From Variovorax ginsengisoli (lineage in GTDB: Bacteria; Pseudomonadota; Gammaproteobacteria; Burkholderiales; Burkholderiaceae_C): a stretch of DNA of 64,000 bases. The notes beneath the pieces are model-generated. The model did not search any database. It saw only the letters and a program-made list of their open reading frames with translations, and was not told where the DNA came from. Shown one piece after another: positions 42,678 to 51,508 of this stretch (positions are counted from its first letter, which is position 1; each line of letters begins with the position of its first letter). The DNA lies in NCBI RefSeq assembly GCF_030486595.1, contig NZ_JAUJZH010000024.1, positions 59,468 through 123,467 of the forward strand, read 5' to 3'. The position numbers were made by a program, and so were the translations under genes.

Positions 42678-43867
42678 AGGCTGCTTTTGGCCGGGTCGAT
42701 GATCTCCGAGCGCGGCAGCCACTGGCCGTCGACCACCTGCTCGACGCGGCACCACTCGGGGTCGACGTGGTTGTCCTTGAAGCGCTGCGTCTCGTAGGAC
42801 GATTCGCCCTTGAAGCTGGAGGCCTGCAGCGTCTTCACGAGGCCCGCGGTGGTCAGGTCCTTGCCGGTCGCCTGCAGGCCCTGCATGAACCACGAGGCAT
42901 AGTCGTAGAAGACCAGCGCGACATCGTCGGGCTCCATGTTGAAGCGCTTGCGGTAGCTATCGGACCAGCGCTTGAGTGCCGGACCCTGCGCCGAAGCCGG
43001 CGTGATGCGCCAGCCGCCGATGCCGTACAGGCCCTCGACCGAGGCCTTGCCGATGCTCAGCGTGGTGCCGGCGCGGCCCGGGCTCGCGGTCAGCACATTG
43101 ACCCCGCTCCAGCCCAGCTTCTTGACCTCGGCCGCGACCGCGATGGTTTCGCGGGTGGTGGTGGCGCCCACGATCAGGTCGACGCCGGCGGCCCGCATGC
43201 GCGCCACCTGCGACGAGAAATCGATGTCACCGACCTTGTAGCCAGCCTCGGCGGCCAGCGCCATCCCCTTGGCGGCCAGGCCCTCCTTGACGCCCTTGCC
43301 GACCAGGTCGCCGAACGGTCCTTCCTGGTAGATGAATCCGACCTTCTTGCTGCCCAGCTTGGCAAGTGTCCATTTCAGGCCCGCGGCCGTGGTCGTGTCG
43401 TAGTGCAGGTTGGCCGTGAACAGCAGCGGCGAGTCGCCCGAGGCCTTGCGGATCAGCGCCGCCGCGCCGTAGGGCGCAAAGCAGATCACGCCGGCATCGA
43501 CCGTCTTCTTGACCGTGGCCACGCCTGGGCCGGAGCCGAAGGGGCACAACAGCGCGAAGACCTCGTCGCGGCGGATCAGCTTGTCGACCACCCGCACCGC
43601 CTGTGGCGGCTGGCTGCCGTTGTCCTCGATCACGAAGCGCAGCTTGCGGCCATGGATGCCACCGGCCTCGTTGGCCTCGTCGACACGCATCTGCAGTCCG
43701 TTGCGGATCGGCGGCATCGTGATGGCGGCCGGGCCCGACAGGTCGAGGTGCGTGCCGAGCACGATCTCGCCGCTGCTGACGCCGGCGGCACGCGCGGGCG
43801 CGCTGAGAAAGGCAGGGGCGAGGCCGGCCAGGCCGGAGCTCAGCAGGGTACGACGGCGAAGGCTCAT
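42674..43867 (-). CDS. branched-chain amino-acid-type ABC transporter receptor
   Basis: A 397-residue type I periplasmic binding protein. A leader with Arg-Arg-Arg (MSLRRRTLLSSGLAGLAPAFLSAPARA) is followed by GEIVLGTHLDLSGPAA and NGLQMRVDEANEAGGIHGRKLRFVIEDNG, typical of LivJ-like receptors. The ligand is unlikely to be an amino acid, given the two CoA-ligase genes in the regulon; aromatic or fatty carboxylates are common for such systems. It lies 35 bases after the second ATPase gene. Confidence 0.92.
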   Translation of the reverse strand: MSLRRRTLLSSGLAGLAPAFLSAPARAAGVSSGEIVLGTHLDLSGPAAITMPPIRNGLQMRVDEANEAGGIHGRKLRFVIEDNGSQPPQAVRVVDKLIRRDEVFALLCPFGSGPGVATVKKTVDAGVICFAPYGAAALIRKASGDSPLLFTANLHYDTTTAAGLKWTLAKLGSKKVGFIYQEGPFGDLVGKGVKEGLAAKGMALAAEAGYKVGDIDFSSQVARMRAAGVDLIVGATTTRETIAVAAEVKKLGWSGVNVLTASPGRAGTTLSIGKASVEGLYGIGGWRITPASAQGPALKRWSDSYRKRFNMEPDDVALVFYDYASWFMQGLQATGKDLTTAGLVKTLQASSFKGESSYETQRFKDNHVDPEWCRVEQVVDGQWLPRSEIIDPAKSSL

Positions 43868-43902
43868 GGGATGTCTCCTGAAGTGATCGAAGGGAATGGG
43901 CC

Positions 43903-44688
43903 CTAGCGCCAGCTGGCGCCGCGGCGCTGCGGCCGGGCGGCCTGCGCGGCACCGGGCGCCGCATGGCCGCCGGCGCCGCCGAGATAGAAGTCGCGCACGT
44001 CGTCGCGCTCGCGCAGCCTGGCGCAGCTGTCGGCCGCGACGATGCGGCCGAGCTCGACGATGTAGCCATCGTCGGCGGTGGCCAGCGCGATCGCGGCGTT
44101 CTGCTCGACCACCAGCACGGCCGTGTTCGTCTCGCTGCGGATGCGCTGCACGATGGCGAAGATCTCCTTGGTGAACAGCGGCGACAGGCCGAGCGAGGGC
44201 TCGTCGAGCAGCAGCAGCCGCGGCCGGCCCATGAAGGCGCGGCCGATCGCCACCATCTGCTGCTCGCCGCCCGACAGCAGGCCGGCGGCCTGGCCCTGGC
44301 GCTCGCGCAGGCGCGGAAACCACTCGAACACGCGCTCGATGTCGCGCTTCGCCTCGGGGTCGCGCCGGCGGGCGAAGGCGCCCATCCGCAGGTTCTCCAG
44401 CACGCTCAGGAAGGTGAACACCTGCCGCCCCTCGGGCACCAGCACCACGCCCGCCCGCGCCACCGCATCGGCGTCGCGGCCGTCGATGCGCCGGCCCTCG
44501 AACTCGATGCTGCCCTTGGCCGGGTCGATCACGCCGGCGATGGTGTTGAGCAGCGTGGTCTTGCCGGCGCCGTTGGCACCCAGCACCGCCACGATTCGCC
44601 CGGGCCGGACCTCCAGGCTGATGCCGCGGATGGCATTGACCGGCCCGTACCAGGTCTCGATGTTGCGCACGCTCAGCAGTGCAGTCAT
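43903..44688 (-). CDS. ABC transporter ATP-binding protein (LivF type)
   Basis: A 261-residue ATPase with Walker A GANGAGKTT, signature LLSGGEQQMVAIGRAFM, Walker B LLLLDEPSLGLSP and the H-loop VVEQN typical of LivF. A C-terminal extension of about 25 residues rich in Gly, Ala and Arg (GGAGGHAAPGAAQAARPQRRGASWR, split here by function only) goes beyond the usual LivF end. It is the second ATPase of the importer, 3 bases after livG. Confidence 0.93.
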   Translation of the reverse strand: MTALLSVRNIETWYGPVNAIRGISLEVRPGRIVAVLGANGAGKTTLLNTIAGVIDPAKGSIEFEGRRIDGRDADAVARAGVVLVPEGRQVFTFLSVLENLRMGAFARRRDPEAKRDIERVFEWFPRLRERQGQAAGLLSGGEQQMVAIGRAFMGRPRLLLLDEPSLGLSPLFTKEIFAIVQRIRSETNTAVLVVEQNAAIALATADDGYIVELGRIVAADSCARLRERDDVRDFYLGGAGGHAAPGAAQAARPQRRGASWR

Positions 44689-44691
44689 GTC

Positions 44692-45450
44692 TCAGGCTCC
44701 CAGGTAGGCGGCGATGACGCGCGGATCGGACTGCACCTCGGCCGGGGTGCCCGAGGTCAGGACCTGGCCCTGCTCCATCACCAGCACGCGGTCGGCCACG
44801 GCCGAGACCAGCGACATGTCGTGCTCGACCATGACCACCGTGATGCCCAGCGCATCGCTGATGTCGCGGATCCAGTGGGCCAGCTCGTGGGTCTCCTCCG
44901 GGTTCAGGCCCGAGGCCGGTTCGTCGAGCAGCAGCAGCTTCGGCCCCGCCACCAGCGCGCGGCCCAGCTCGACAATCTTGCGGATGCCGTACGGCAGTCC
45001 GGCGACCAGGCTCATGCGATGCGGCGCCAGGTCGAGCAGCGCGATCACGTCCTCGACCACCTCGCGCGTCGCGGTCTCGGCGCGGCGCACCACCGGCAGG
45101 TCGAACAGCTGCGCCAGCAGGCTGCCGTGCGGGGCACAGTGGCGGCCCAGCATCAGGTTGTCGAGCACGGTCGCGCCTTCGAACAGCTCGATGTTCTGGA
45201 AGGTCCGCGCGATGCCATGTCGCACCACGTCGTGCCGAGCCACGCCGGTGATCTCCCGGCCCAGCAGCCGCACCGAGCCGGCGCTGGCGTCGAACACCCG
45301 CGTGATCAGGTTGAACACCGAGGTCTTGCCGGCGCCATTGGGGCCGATGATGGCGAACACCTCGCCCTGCGCCACCTCGAAGCTGACGTCGCGCACCGCG
45401 CGCACGCCACCGAAGGACAGGCTCAACTGGTCGACTTCGAAGAACGCCAT
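44692..45450 (-). CDS. ABC transporter ATP-binding protein (LivG type)
   Basis: A 252-residue ATPase with Walker A GPNGAGKTS, an IARTFQNIELFEG Q-loop segment, a signature-like YGIRKIVELGRALV and Walker B LLLLDEPASGLNPEE. The Y-G-x-x-K-x-x-E-L form replaces LSGGQ, as is usual for LivG proteins. The ATG shares a base with the stop of the permease gene (TGATG on this strand). The larger open frame upstream belongs to the permease region. Confidence 0.93.
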   Translation of the reverse strand: MAFFEVDQLSLSFGGVRAVRDVSFEVAQGEVFAIIGPNGAGKTSVFNLITRVFDASAGSVRLLGREITGVARHDVVRHGIARTFQNIELFEGATVLDNLMLGRHCAPHGSLLAQLFDLPVVRRAETATREVVEDVIALLDLAPHRMSLVAGLPYGIRKIVELGRALVAGPKLLLLDEPASGLNPEETHELAHWIRDISDALGITVVMVEHDMSLVSAVADRVLVMEQGQVLTSGTPAEVQSDPRVIAAYLGA

Positions 45451-46526
45451 CAGCCACGCTCCGATCGCATGTAGGCCTTCTGGCGCCGGAAGCCGCCGCG
45501 CCGGCGCAGCGGAAACTCGTCGAGCGCGCCGCGGATGCGGACCCAGCGGCCGTTGATGCCGCGCGGCTCGAGCAGCACGAAGAACACCAGCACCGCGCCA
45601 TAGACGAACAGCTCGAGCCCGAACTGGCTGCCGATGCGCGACGGCAGCAGCGGCTTGGCGAGCGAGATCAGCGACGGCAGCATGCCGATCAGCAGGGCGC
45701 CGAAGATCGCGCCGCGCAGGCTGCCCATGCCGCCGATGAAGACCATCAGCACCAGTTGCAGCGACAGCGCGAGGCCGAAGCTCTCGGGCGTGATGAACTG
45801 GGTCTGGTGGGCCAGCAGCGCGCCGGCCAGGCCCGACACGGCCGCGGAGATCACGAAGGCCAGCACCTTGGTGCGCGCCACGTGGATGCCCAGGCCCTGG
45901 GCCGCGGCTTCGGAATCGCGCACGCCGACGAAGGCGCGCCCCGTGGCCGAGCGCATCAGGTTGAGCAGCAGCCAGAGCACCAGCGCCAGCATCGCGAGGC
46001 AGAGGAAATAGAAGGGCAGCGGTCCGCCGAGGCTGAAGCCGAACAGCACGGGGTCGGGCACCGCGAGGCCGCTGTGGCCACCGGTCACGGATTTCCATCG
46101 GCCGGCGACGTGCTCGGTCACGATCGCGAAGGCCAGCGTCACCACCGCCAGGTGGAGCCCCGAGACCCGGATCGCCGGCAGGCCGACCGCCAGCCCGGCC
46201 AGCCCGGCCGTGAAGGCGGCCGCGAGCAGCGACAGGGGCAGCGGCAGGCCCAGCGTCAGCAGTTGCGCGTGGGTGTAGGCGCCGATGCCGAGGAAGGCGG
46301 CCTGCCCCAGCGACACCTGGCCCGTGAAGCCGGTCAGGGTCATCAATCCCAGGCTGGCGATGCACATGATGAAGATGAACGAGGCCTCGCCGACATAGAA
46401 GGTCGGGATCGCGAACGGCGCGACCACCAGCGCCGCCGCCAGCGCACCGTAAAGCAGCCGCTGCTCGCGCGTGCGCAGAAGCGCCCGCCCCTCGGCGTAG
46501 CTGGTCTGGTAGTGGCTGCGGCTCAT
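45450..46526 (-). CDS. ABC transporter permease (LivM type)
   Basis: A 358-residue permease with about nine membrane helices and the LivM signature: LGLMTLTGFTGQVSLGQAAFLGIGAYT near residue 60 and RSATGRAFVGVRDSEAAAQGLGIHVARTKVLAF near residue 200, the ATPase-coupling EAA-like loop. It overlaps the LivH-type gene by four bases (ATGA, 46523-46526). It forms the membrane pore together with that protein. Confidence 0.93.
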   Translation of the reverse strand: MSRSHYQTSYAEGRALLRTREQRLLYGALAAALVVAPFAIPTFYVGEASFIFIMCIASLGLMTLTGFTGQVSLGQAAFLGIGAYTHAQLLTLGLPLPLSLLAAAFTAGLAGLAVGLPAIRVSGLHLAVVTLAFAIVTEHVAGRWKSVTGGHSGLAVPDPVLFGFSLGGPLPFYFLCLAMLALVLWLLLNLMRSATGRAFVGVRDSEAAAQGLGIHVARTKVLAFVISAAVSGLAGALLAHQTQFITPESFGLALSLQLVLMVFIGGMGSLRGAIFGALLIGMLPSLISLAKPLLPSRIGSQFGLELFVYGAVLVFFVLLEPRGINGRWVRIRGALDEFPLRRRGGFRRQKAYMRSERG

Positions 46527-47419
46527 ACCCGCCTCCCGTGCGCTTCGCCGATCAGCCCGCGCGGGAAGAACACCAGCACGGCGATCAGCACCAGGTAGGG
46601 CATGACGTCCTTGAAGCCGTCGGGCAGGTAGACGCCCGAGAACTGCTCGATCAGCCCGATCAGCAGGCCGCCGAGGATGGCCCCGGGCACGCTGCCGAAG
46701 CCGCCGAGCACCAGGGCCGCCAGCGCCTTCAGCATCACGAACCACAGGCTCAGGTCGACCAGCGAGATCGGTGCCAGCAGGATGCCGCAGAGCGCCGCGA
46801 TGGCCCCCGATATCGCCCACACCAGCGAGTTGAGCCGCTTGACGCGCACCCCGCACAGGTAGGAGGCCAGCTGGTTCTGCGACGAGGCCTGGATCGCCAC
46901 GCCGAGCGCGGTGCGCTGCAGGAAGACGAACAGCAGCGCCGTCACGCCCAGTGCCGCCGCGATGATCACCAGGTTGAGGTCGGCGACGATGGCGCCGCCC
47001 AGCGTGGTGGCGTGCCCGGTCCAGGGCGTCGGGTAGCTGCGCGAGTCCGGACCGAACACCATGCTGGTGCCGCCGCGGATCATGAAGCCGATGCCGATGG
47101 TCAGCATCACGCCCGCGAACTGCGGCTGGCCGACGATGGCGCGCATCACGCGGGCCTCGAGCAGCCAGCACAGCAGCGCCGCCAGCAGCACCACCAGCGG
47201 CAGCGCGAACCAGAACGACAACCCGGCCTCGGCGATGAAGTACCAGGCCGCGAAGGACGACAGCATCAGCACGTCGCCATGGGCGAAGTTCAGCACTTCG
47301 GTGGCCTTGTAGCCGAGCACCAGCCCGAGCGCCACCAGGCTGTAGATGGCGCCGGTTGAAATGCCTTGCAGGCCCAGCTGGACGAACTGCGACAGCGACG
47401 CTGAATCGAATGCACCCAT
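46523..47419 (-). CDS. ABC transporter permease (LivH type)
   Basis: A 298-residue permease with about eight membrane helices. LivH features are GISTGAIYSLVALGLVLGYKATEVLNFAHGDVLMLSSFAAW near the start and RTALGVAIQASSQNQLASYLCGVRVKRLNSLVWAISG near residue 190. It is the first gene of the importer operon, with the palindrome at 47428-47450 only 8 bases upstream of its start, positioned for repression. Confidence 0.93.
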   Translation of the reverse strand: MGAFDSASLSQFVQLGLQGISTGAIYSLVALGLVLGYKATEVLNFAHGDVLMLSSFAAWYFIAEAGLSFWFALPLVVLLAALLCWLLEARVMRAIVGQPQFAGVMLTIGIGFMIRGGTSMVFGPDSRSYPTPWTGHATTLGGAIVADLNLVIIAAALGVTALLFVFLQRTALGVAIQASSQNQLASYLCGVRVKRLNSLVWAISGAIAALCGILLAPISLVDLSLWFVMLKALAALVLGGFGSVPGAILGGLLIGLIEQFSGVYLPDGFKDVMPYLVLIAVLVFFPRGLIGEAHGRRV

Positions 47420-47427
47420 TGTGTCCT

Positions 47428-47450
47428 AACGATCGTTAACTAAACGATCG
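47428..47450. promoter_or_regulatory. TetR-type operator candidate 3
   Basis: An extended perfect inverted repeat, CGATCGTT (47430-47437), spacer AACTA, AACGATCG (47443-47450). It contains CGTTAACTAAACG, matching the cores at 38464 and 39184. It sits directly in front of the LivH-type gene. Confidence 0.72.
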
Positions 47451-47659
47451 ACAGACTATAAGGACATGCGGGGGCCCGCGTCTCTAGTGGTTAGTCCCAG
47501 GGTCCGTGCGGAGCGCGCCGGGCGCCGCGGGCGTCGACAGACCGCCACGGCGGGTGTGCGATATGCACGAACGAAGGGCGGATTTTTCCGAAGGCCCTGT
47601 GCTGTCATGGACAAGTCGCCGATGTTGAGGATCATCGGAACTCAGCCAAGGAAATGACC

Positions 47660-47851
47660 ATGAACAGCCGCATCCGCTCGATCCGCGCCGGCCGCACGCC
47701 CAAGCCCACGACGCGGCGTTCCATCGCCGAGGCGCTGTCGCGCAAGCTGGGCACGCTGGTCGGGACCGATCGGCGCCGGGCCCTGCGGGCCCGGGAGCGG
47801 TTCGAGCAGCTCGAGCCCGACCAGCGCCTGCGCGAAGTCGGCGAGTGGTAG
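47660..47851 (+). CDS. small basic protein, hypothetical
   Basis: A 63-residue Arg-rich reading frame (RIRSIRAGRTPKPTTRRSIAEAL, ending in EQLEPDQRLREVGEW). Codon third positions are G/C-rich, as in true genes here. AAGGAA at 47648-47653 suits ATG 47660; ATG 47654 is too close to it. A 6-base inverted repeat (CCGATG/CATCGG, 47619-47638) lies just before the ribosome-binding site. I recognise no family. It is free-standing between the importer and the MCE operon. Confidence 0.5.
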   Translation: MNSRIRSIRAGRTPKPTTRRSIAEALSRKLGTLVGTDRRRALRARERFEQLEPDQRLREVGEW

Positions 47852-47944
47852 CCGGCGCCCGGCCGCGTCGCCGCGAGCGCTGCGGAGCCACCGCCACGAC
47901 CTGAGGCATTCGCTACCATCGGCGGGCCAACCACCGTCCGTCGA

Positions 47945-48754
47945 ATGCCCCAGCCCTCACTCTCCCCGCGCCAGACTCTCGGCACCCTGCTGCGGTCGGC
48001 CGCCGGTCCGCTCGAGCGGCCGGTGCGCTTTCTCGGCGAGGTGCTGCTGTCTGCCGGCGCCGCGATGCGCGGGCATTGGACCTTCCGCCGCGAGGATCTC
48101 GGCCGCGTCCTGGCCGACTGCAGCGCGCGGGCGGTGGCCATCGTCCTGGTCGTGAACCTGCTGGTGGGCGCGATCCTGGCGTTCGTCGGCGCGGTGCAGC
48201 TGGCCAAGTTCGGCGCCGGCATCTTCGTCGCCGACCTGGTGGCCATCGCGGTCGCACGCGAAATGGCCGCGATCATCACGGCGGTCGTCATCGCCGGGCG
48301 CACCGGCGCCGCCTTCGCGGCCGAGATCGCGACCATGCAGGCCAACGAGGAGGTCGACGCGCTCGAGGTGCTGGGCCTGACCGCGATCGACTTCCTGGTG
48401 CTGCCCCGGGTGGGCTCGCTGCTGCTGATGATGCCGCTGCTGTACATCTTCGCCTGCGTGGCCGGCCTGCTGGGCGGGATGATCGTCGCGGCCGCCATGC
48501 TCGACTTGTCGGCGACCGCCTACCTGCAGCGCACCGCCGAGTCGCTCACCTGGACCCACCTGGGCCTGGGCATCGGCAAGTCGGTGACCTTCGGCGCCCT
48601 GGTCGGCATGGTCGGCTGCTACTACGGCCTGCGGGCCCAGCGCAACGCTGCCGGCGTCGGCGTCGCGACCACCGGCGCGGTGGTGACCAGCATCGTCGGC
48701 ATCATCGTGCTAGACGCCATCTTCGCCGTCTGCGCCAACGCGCTGGACATCTGA
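47945..48754 (+). CDS. MlaE family lipid ABC transporter permease
   Basis: A 269-residue permease with about five or six membrane helices and clear MlaE motifs: VVNLLVGAILAFVGAVQLAKFGAGIFVADLVAIAVAREMAAIITAVVIAGRTGAAFAAEI, then MQANEEVDALEVLGL. It belongs to MCE transport systems that move phospholipids between the inner and outer membranes. It starts a four-gene operon (permease, ATPase, MCE protein, lipoprotein). The order differs from classical mlaFEDCB, and no MlaC-like periplasmic shuttle or STAS-domain MlaB is present. Confidence 0.93.
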   Translation: MPQPSLSPRQTLGTLLRSAAGPLERPVRFLGEVLLSAGAAMRGHWTFRREDLGRVLADCSARAVAIVLVVNLLVGAILAFVGAVQLAKFGAGIFVADLVAIAVAREMAAIITAVVIAGRTGAAFAAEIATMQANEEVDALEVLGLTAIDFLVLPRVGSLLLMMPLLYIFACVAGLLGGMIVAAAMLDLSATAYLQRTAESLTWTHLGLGIGKSVTFGALVGMVGCYYGLRAQRNAAGVGVATTGAVVTSIVGIIVLDAIFAVCANALDI

Positions 48755-48755
48755 C

Positions 48756-49535
48756 ATGAGCCTGCTCGCCGTGGACCAGCTCGTCATGCAGTTCGGCAGC
48801 CGCCTGATCCAGAAGGACATCTCGCTCAAGGTCGAGAAGGGCTGCATCTTCGCCGTCATGGGCGGCAGCGGCTGCGGCAAGAGCACCTTGCTCAAGCACC
48901 TGGTGGGCCTGCTGCCGCCGGCCTCCGGCACGGTCACCTACGACGGCGTCGACTTCTGGGCCAGCGACGACGCCCAGCGCAACGCCCTGCGTTCGCGCTT
49001 AGGCATGCTGTTCCAGAGCGCCGCCCTGTGGTCGTCGATGACGGTGCTCGAAAACGTCTGCCTGCCGCTCGCGCGCCAGACCCGGCTCGACGCGAAGCAG
49101 CGCGACGCCAAGGCGCGCGAAGTGCTCGAGTGGGTCGAACTGGGCGAGTTCGCGAACTTCTATCCCGCTTCGCTCAGCGGCGGCATGAAGAAGCGCGCCG
49201 GCCTGGCGCGCGCCATCGCCGCCGAGCCGCCGCTGCTGTTCCTCGACGAGCCCTCGGCCGGCCTCGACCCGATCAGCTCGCGCCGGCTCGACGACCTGAT
49301 CCTCGACATCCGTCACCGCACCGGTGCCGCCGTGGTCTTCGTGAGCCACGAACTGCCGAGCCTGTTCGCGATCGCGGACGACGGCATCTTCCTCGACGCC
49401 GACAGCAAGCGGCCGATCGCCCACGGCTGCCCGCGCGAACTCGCCCGGCAGGACGTGCACCCGACGGTGCATGCCTTTCTCCATCGGGAGGTGCCGCCGC
49501 CGGCCGCGCCTGCCGCAACCGAGGCCACCCCATGA
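48756..49535 (+). CDS. MlaF family ATP-binding protein
   Basis: A 259-residue ABC ATPase: Walker A GGSGCGKST (residues about 36-44), signature LSGGMKKRAGLARAIA (the MKKR form is characteristic of MlaF) and Walker B LLFLDEPSAGLDP. A short Pro/Ala-rich tail ends the protein. It starts one base after the permease stop, and its own stop overlaps the MCE gene (ATGA, 49532-49535). Confidence 0.93.
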   Translation: MSLLAVDQLVMQFGSRLIQKDISLKVEKGCIFAVMGGSGCGKSTLLKHLVGLLPPASGTVTYDGVDFWASDDAQRNALRSRLGMLFQSAALWSSMTVLENVCLPLARQTRLDAKQRDAKAREVLEWVELGEFANFYPASLSGGMKKRAGLARAIAAEPPLLFLDEPSAGLDPISSRRLDDLILDIRHRTGAAVVFVSHELPSLFAIADDGIFLDADSKRPIAHGCPRELARQDVHPTVHAFLHREVPPPAAPAATEATP

Positions 49536-50515
49536 AACGCAATGCCCTGCTGATCGGCGGCTTCGTCGTCGCCGCCCTCGTGATCACGGTCGCGGCCATC
49601 CTCTGGCTCAGCGGCAACGACCTCTTCACCCGGCAACAACGCGCCCGCGTGTTCTACCAGGGCAACGTGAGCGGGCTGTCGGTGGGCGCACCGGTGACCT
49701 TCCGGGGCGTCACGATCGGGCAGGTGACCGACATCGGCATCCTCATGGACCCGATCTCGCTCAAGACCACGGTCCCGGTCACCTTGCGGCTGCAGCCCAG
49801 CGCGCTGCGGCTGACCGACGCCAAGGACAAGGTCCCCGCCCTGCCGGAGCTGGTGCAGCGGGGCCTGCGCGCCCGGCTGGCCTCGCAGAGCATCGTGACC
49901 GGGCAGAAGGCCATCGAGCTCGATTTCCTGCCGGACACGCCCGACACGCTGCTCGGCGGCCCGGGCGCCACCGAGATTCCGGCGGTGGCCGACCGTTTCG
50001 GCGCCCTGATCGACCAGGTCGCCAACCTGCCGCTGCGCGACACGGTGGCCGACATGCGCCAGGCGATCCAGGCCCTGGAGGCGACGCTGGCGTCGGTGCA
50101 GAAGACGCTGGACAGCGCCCAGGGCGTGCTCGGCGGCGCCGCCCGGCAACTCGATCTCACCGCCGTCGAGTCGCGCAAGACCCTGGCCGTCGCGACCGAG
50201 GCCATCCGGCAGGTGCAGGGCAGCTCGCAGGCGACGCTGAAAGCGATCACGCAGCTGGCCGACAGCTCCCAGCAAACGGTGCTGGCGGCCCAGCCGGAAC
50301 TGCAGCGCACCCTGGTCGGCGCCCGCCAGGCGTCGGAGACCGCCAAGCTGGCGATGGAGCGGCTGGCCGACATGGCGGCACCCGGCGCCCCCTTGCGCGG
50401 CGACTTCGACGCCACGCTCAGCGATCTTTCACAGGCGGCGCGCAGCCTGCGCTCCTTGAGCGAGCAGCTCGAGGAGCGGCCCAACGCCATCATCTTCGGG
50501 AACCCACGCCAATGA
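49532..50515 (+). CDS. MlaD/MCE family protein
   Basis: A 327-residue protein with a single N-terminal membrane anchor (about residues 6-27) and one MCE domain (about 40-115; VFYQGNVSGLSVGAPVTFRGVTIGQV). A long helical region follows (about 160-310), with heptad-like repeats rich in Ala, Gln and Leu. In MCE systems this part forms a hydrophobic tunnel for lipids. The start and stop overlap both neighbours by four bases. Confidence 0.92.
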   Translation: MKRNALLIGGFVVAALVITVAAILWLSGNDLFTRQQRARVFYQGNVSGLSVGAPVTFRGVTIGQVTDIGILMDPISLKTTVPVTLRLQPSALRLTDAKDKVPALPELVQRGLRARLASQSIVTGQKAIELDFLPDTPDTLLGGPGATEIPAVADRFGALIDQVANLPLRDTVADMRQAIQALEATLASVQKTLDSAQGVLGGAARQLDLTAVESRKTLAVATEAIRQVQGSSQATLKAITQLADSSQQTVLAAQPELQRTLVGARQASETAKLAMERLADMAAPGAPLRGDFDATLSDLSQAARSLRSLSEQLEERPNAIIFGNPRQ

Positions 50516-51126
50516 CTGTACTGAAACGATGGACGGCCTGGCCCATGCACGCCGCGCTGGCGGCCCTGTTGGCGGGCTGTGCCTCGGCGCCCCCGCCGAT
50601 GCTGCTGACACTGCCGCCGGCGGTGTCTTCGGCGCCAGCCGCCGCCATGCCGGCGCCGACGGGCACACCGCGCGTGCTGGCCGTTGGACGGCCCGAGATT
50701 CCGGAATACCTGGTGGCACGCCGGGTGCGCTACCGGGCCGAGGCCAGCACGCTGGGCGAATGGCCCGATGCCTTCTGGGCCGAGCGGATCGAGGTCGGCG
50801 TCGGGCGCGAATTCAATGCGGCGCTGCGCGAGCGCCTGCCCGGCTGGCGCCTGTGCGAGGCCAACTGCAGCGAGCAGTCGCCCGCCGCGTCGCTGCAGGT
50901 GGTGTTGACGCGCATGGACTACGTCCGCGGCGAACGGCGCCTGAAGGCGAGCGCCCGCATCATGCTGTGGAGCACCGAACGCGTGCCGCGCCTGCTGCAG
51001 GGCGGCGGGTTCGAGTACGACATCGCGGGCGCTGCCGACACGCCGCAATCGCAAGCCGCCACGGTGACCGAACTGCTGCGGCGCGTCGCCGCCGATGCGG
51101 CGGCCGCGGTCGCCAAGGCGCCCTGA
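50512..51126 (+). CDS. ABC-type transport auxiliary lipoprotein (PqiC-like)
   Basis: A 204-residue lipoprotein. The signal peptide ends in the lipobox LLAGC, with Cys23 as lipidation site. The body (VGRPEIPEYLVARRVRYRAEASTLGEWPDAFWAERIEVGVGREFNAALRERLPG) matches the auxiliary-lipoprotein family that includes PqiC. It is probably anchored in the outer membrane, where it completes the MCE lipid bridge. It overlaps the MCE gene by four bases and ends the operon. Confidence 0.88.
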   Translation: MTVLKRWTAWPMHAALAALLAGCASAPPPMLLTLPPAVSSAPAAAMPAPTGTPRVLAVGRPEIPEYLVARRVRYRAEASTLGEWPDAFWAERIEVGVGREFNAALRERLPGWRLCEANCSEQSPAASLQVVLTRMDYVRGERRLKASARIMLWSTERVPRLLQGGGFEYDIAGAADTPQSQAATVTELLRRVAADAAAAVAKAP

Positions 51127-51142
51127 ACGGGCCGCGTCGCCC

Positions 51143-51451
51143 CTACTTGAGTGCCTGCTTTTCCGAGGCGCGCTCGCCCGGCCGGCTGTCCGAGATGAAG
51201 TCGTACTGGCCGCCGCCTTCGCGCGCGCGGACGCTGTGCATCTGCGGCGCGGCCAGCCGGTCGGCGCCGTTGCCCAGCGTGTTCGACTGCAGCGGCGGGC
51301 CAGAGAACGCCGATCCGCAGGGCCGGTCGGACAAGACCGTCTGGCCGCGTTCATCCTTGCAGCGATGAATCTCGGCCGCTGCCATCGTGCTTGCTGCACA
51401 GAGGCTCCAGACGGCGATCGTTCGAAACAGGGGCAGCACCAGAGAGGCCAT
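51143..51451 (-). CDS. DUF4124-type exported protein
   Basis: A 102-residue protein with a signal peptide ending near STMAAAE. The motif IHRCKDERGQTVLSDRPCG follows at about residues 27-46; this is the DUF4124 pattern (a small domain with paired cysteines) common in Burkholderiales periplasmic proteins of unknown role. The remainder is low in structure and charged. It is divergent from the zinc-ribbon protein, and a perfect inverted repeat lies between them. Confidence 0.75.
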   Translation of the reverse strand: MASLVLPLFRTIAVWSLCAASTMAAAEIHRCKDERGQTVLSDRPCGSAFSGPPLQSNTLGNGADRLAAPQMHSVRAREGGGQYDFISDSRPGERASEKQALK

Positions 51452-51508
51452 GGGTCGCTTTCGAATGTTTCGGCAATCCTAGGCCGAGCCGGCGAAGCTC
51501 GAAGCAAA

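Noticed and set aside
47466..47657. A 63-codon plus-strand ORF in the gap before the small basic protein.
   Set aside because: No ribosome-binding site and irregular codon usage; likely chance.
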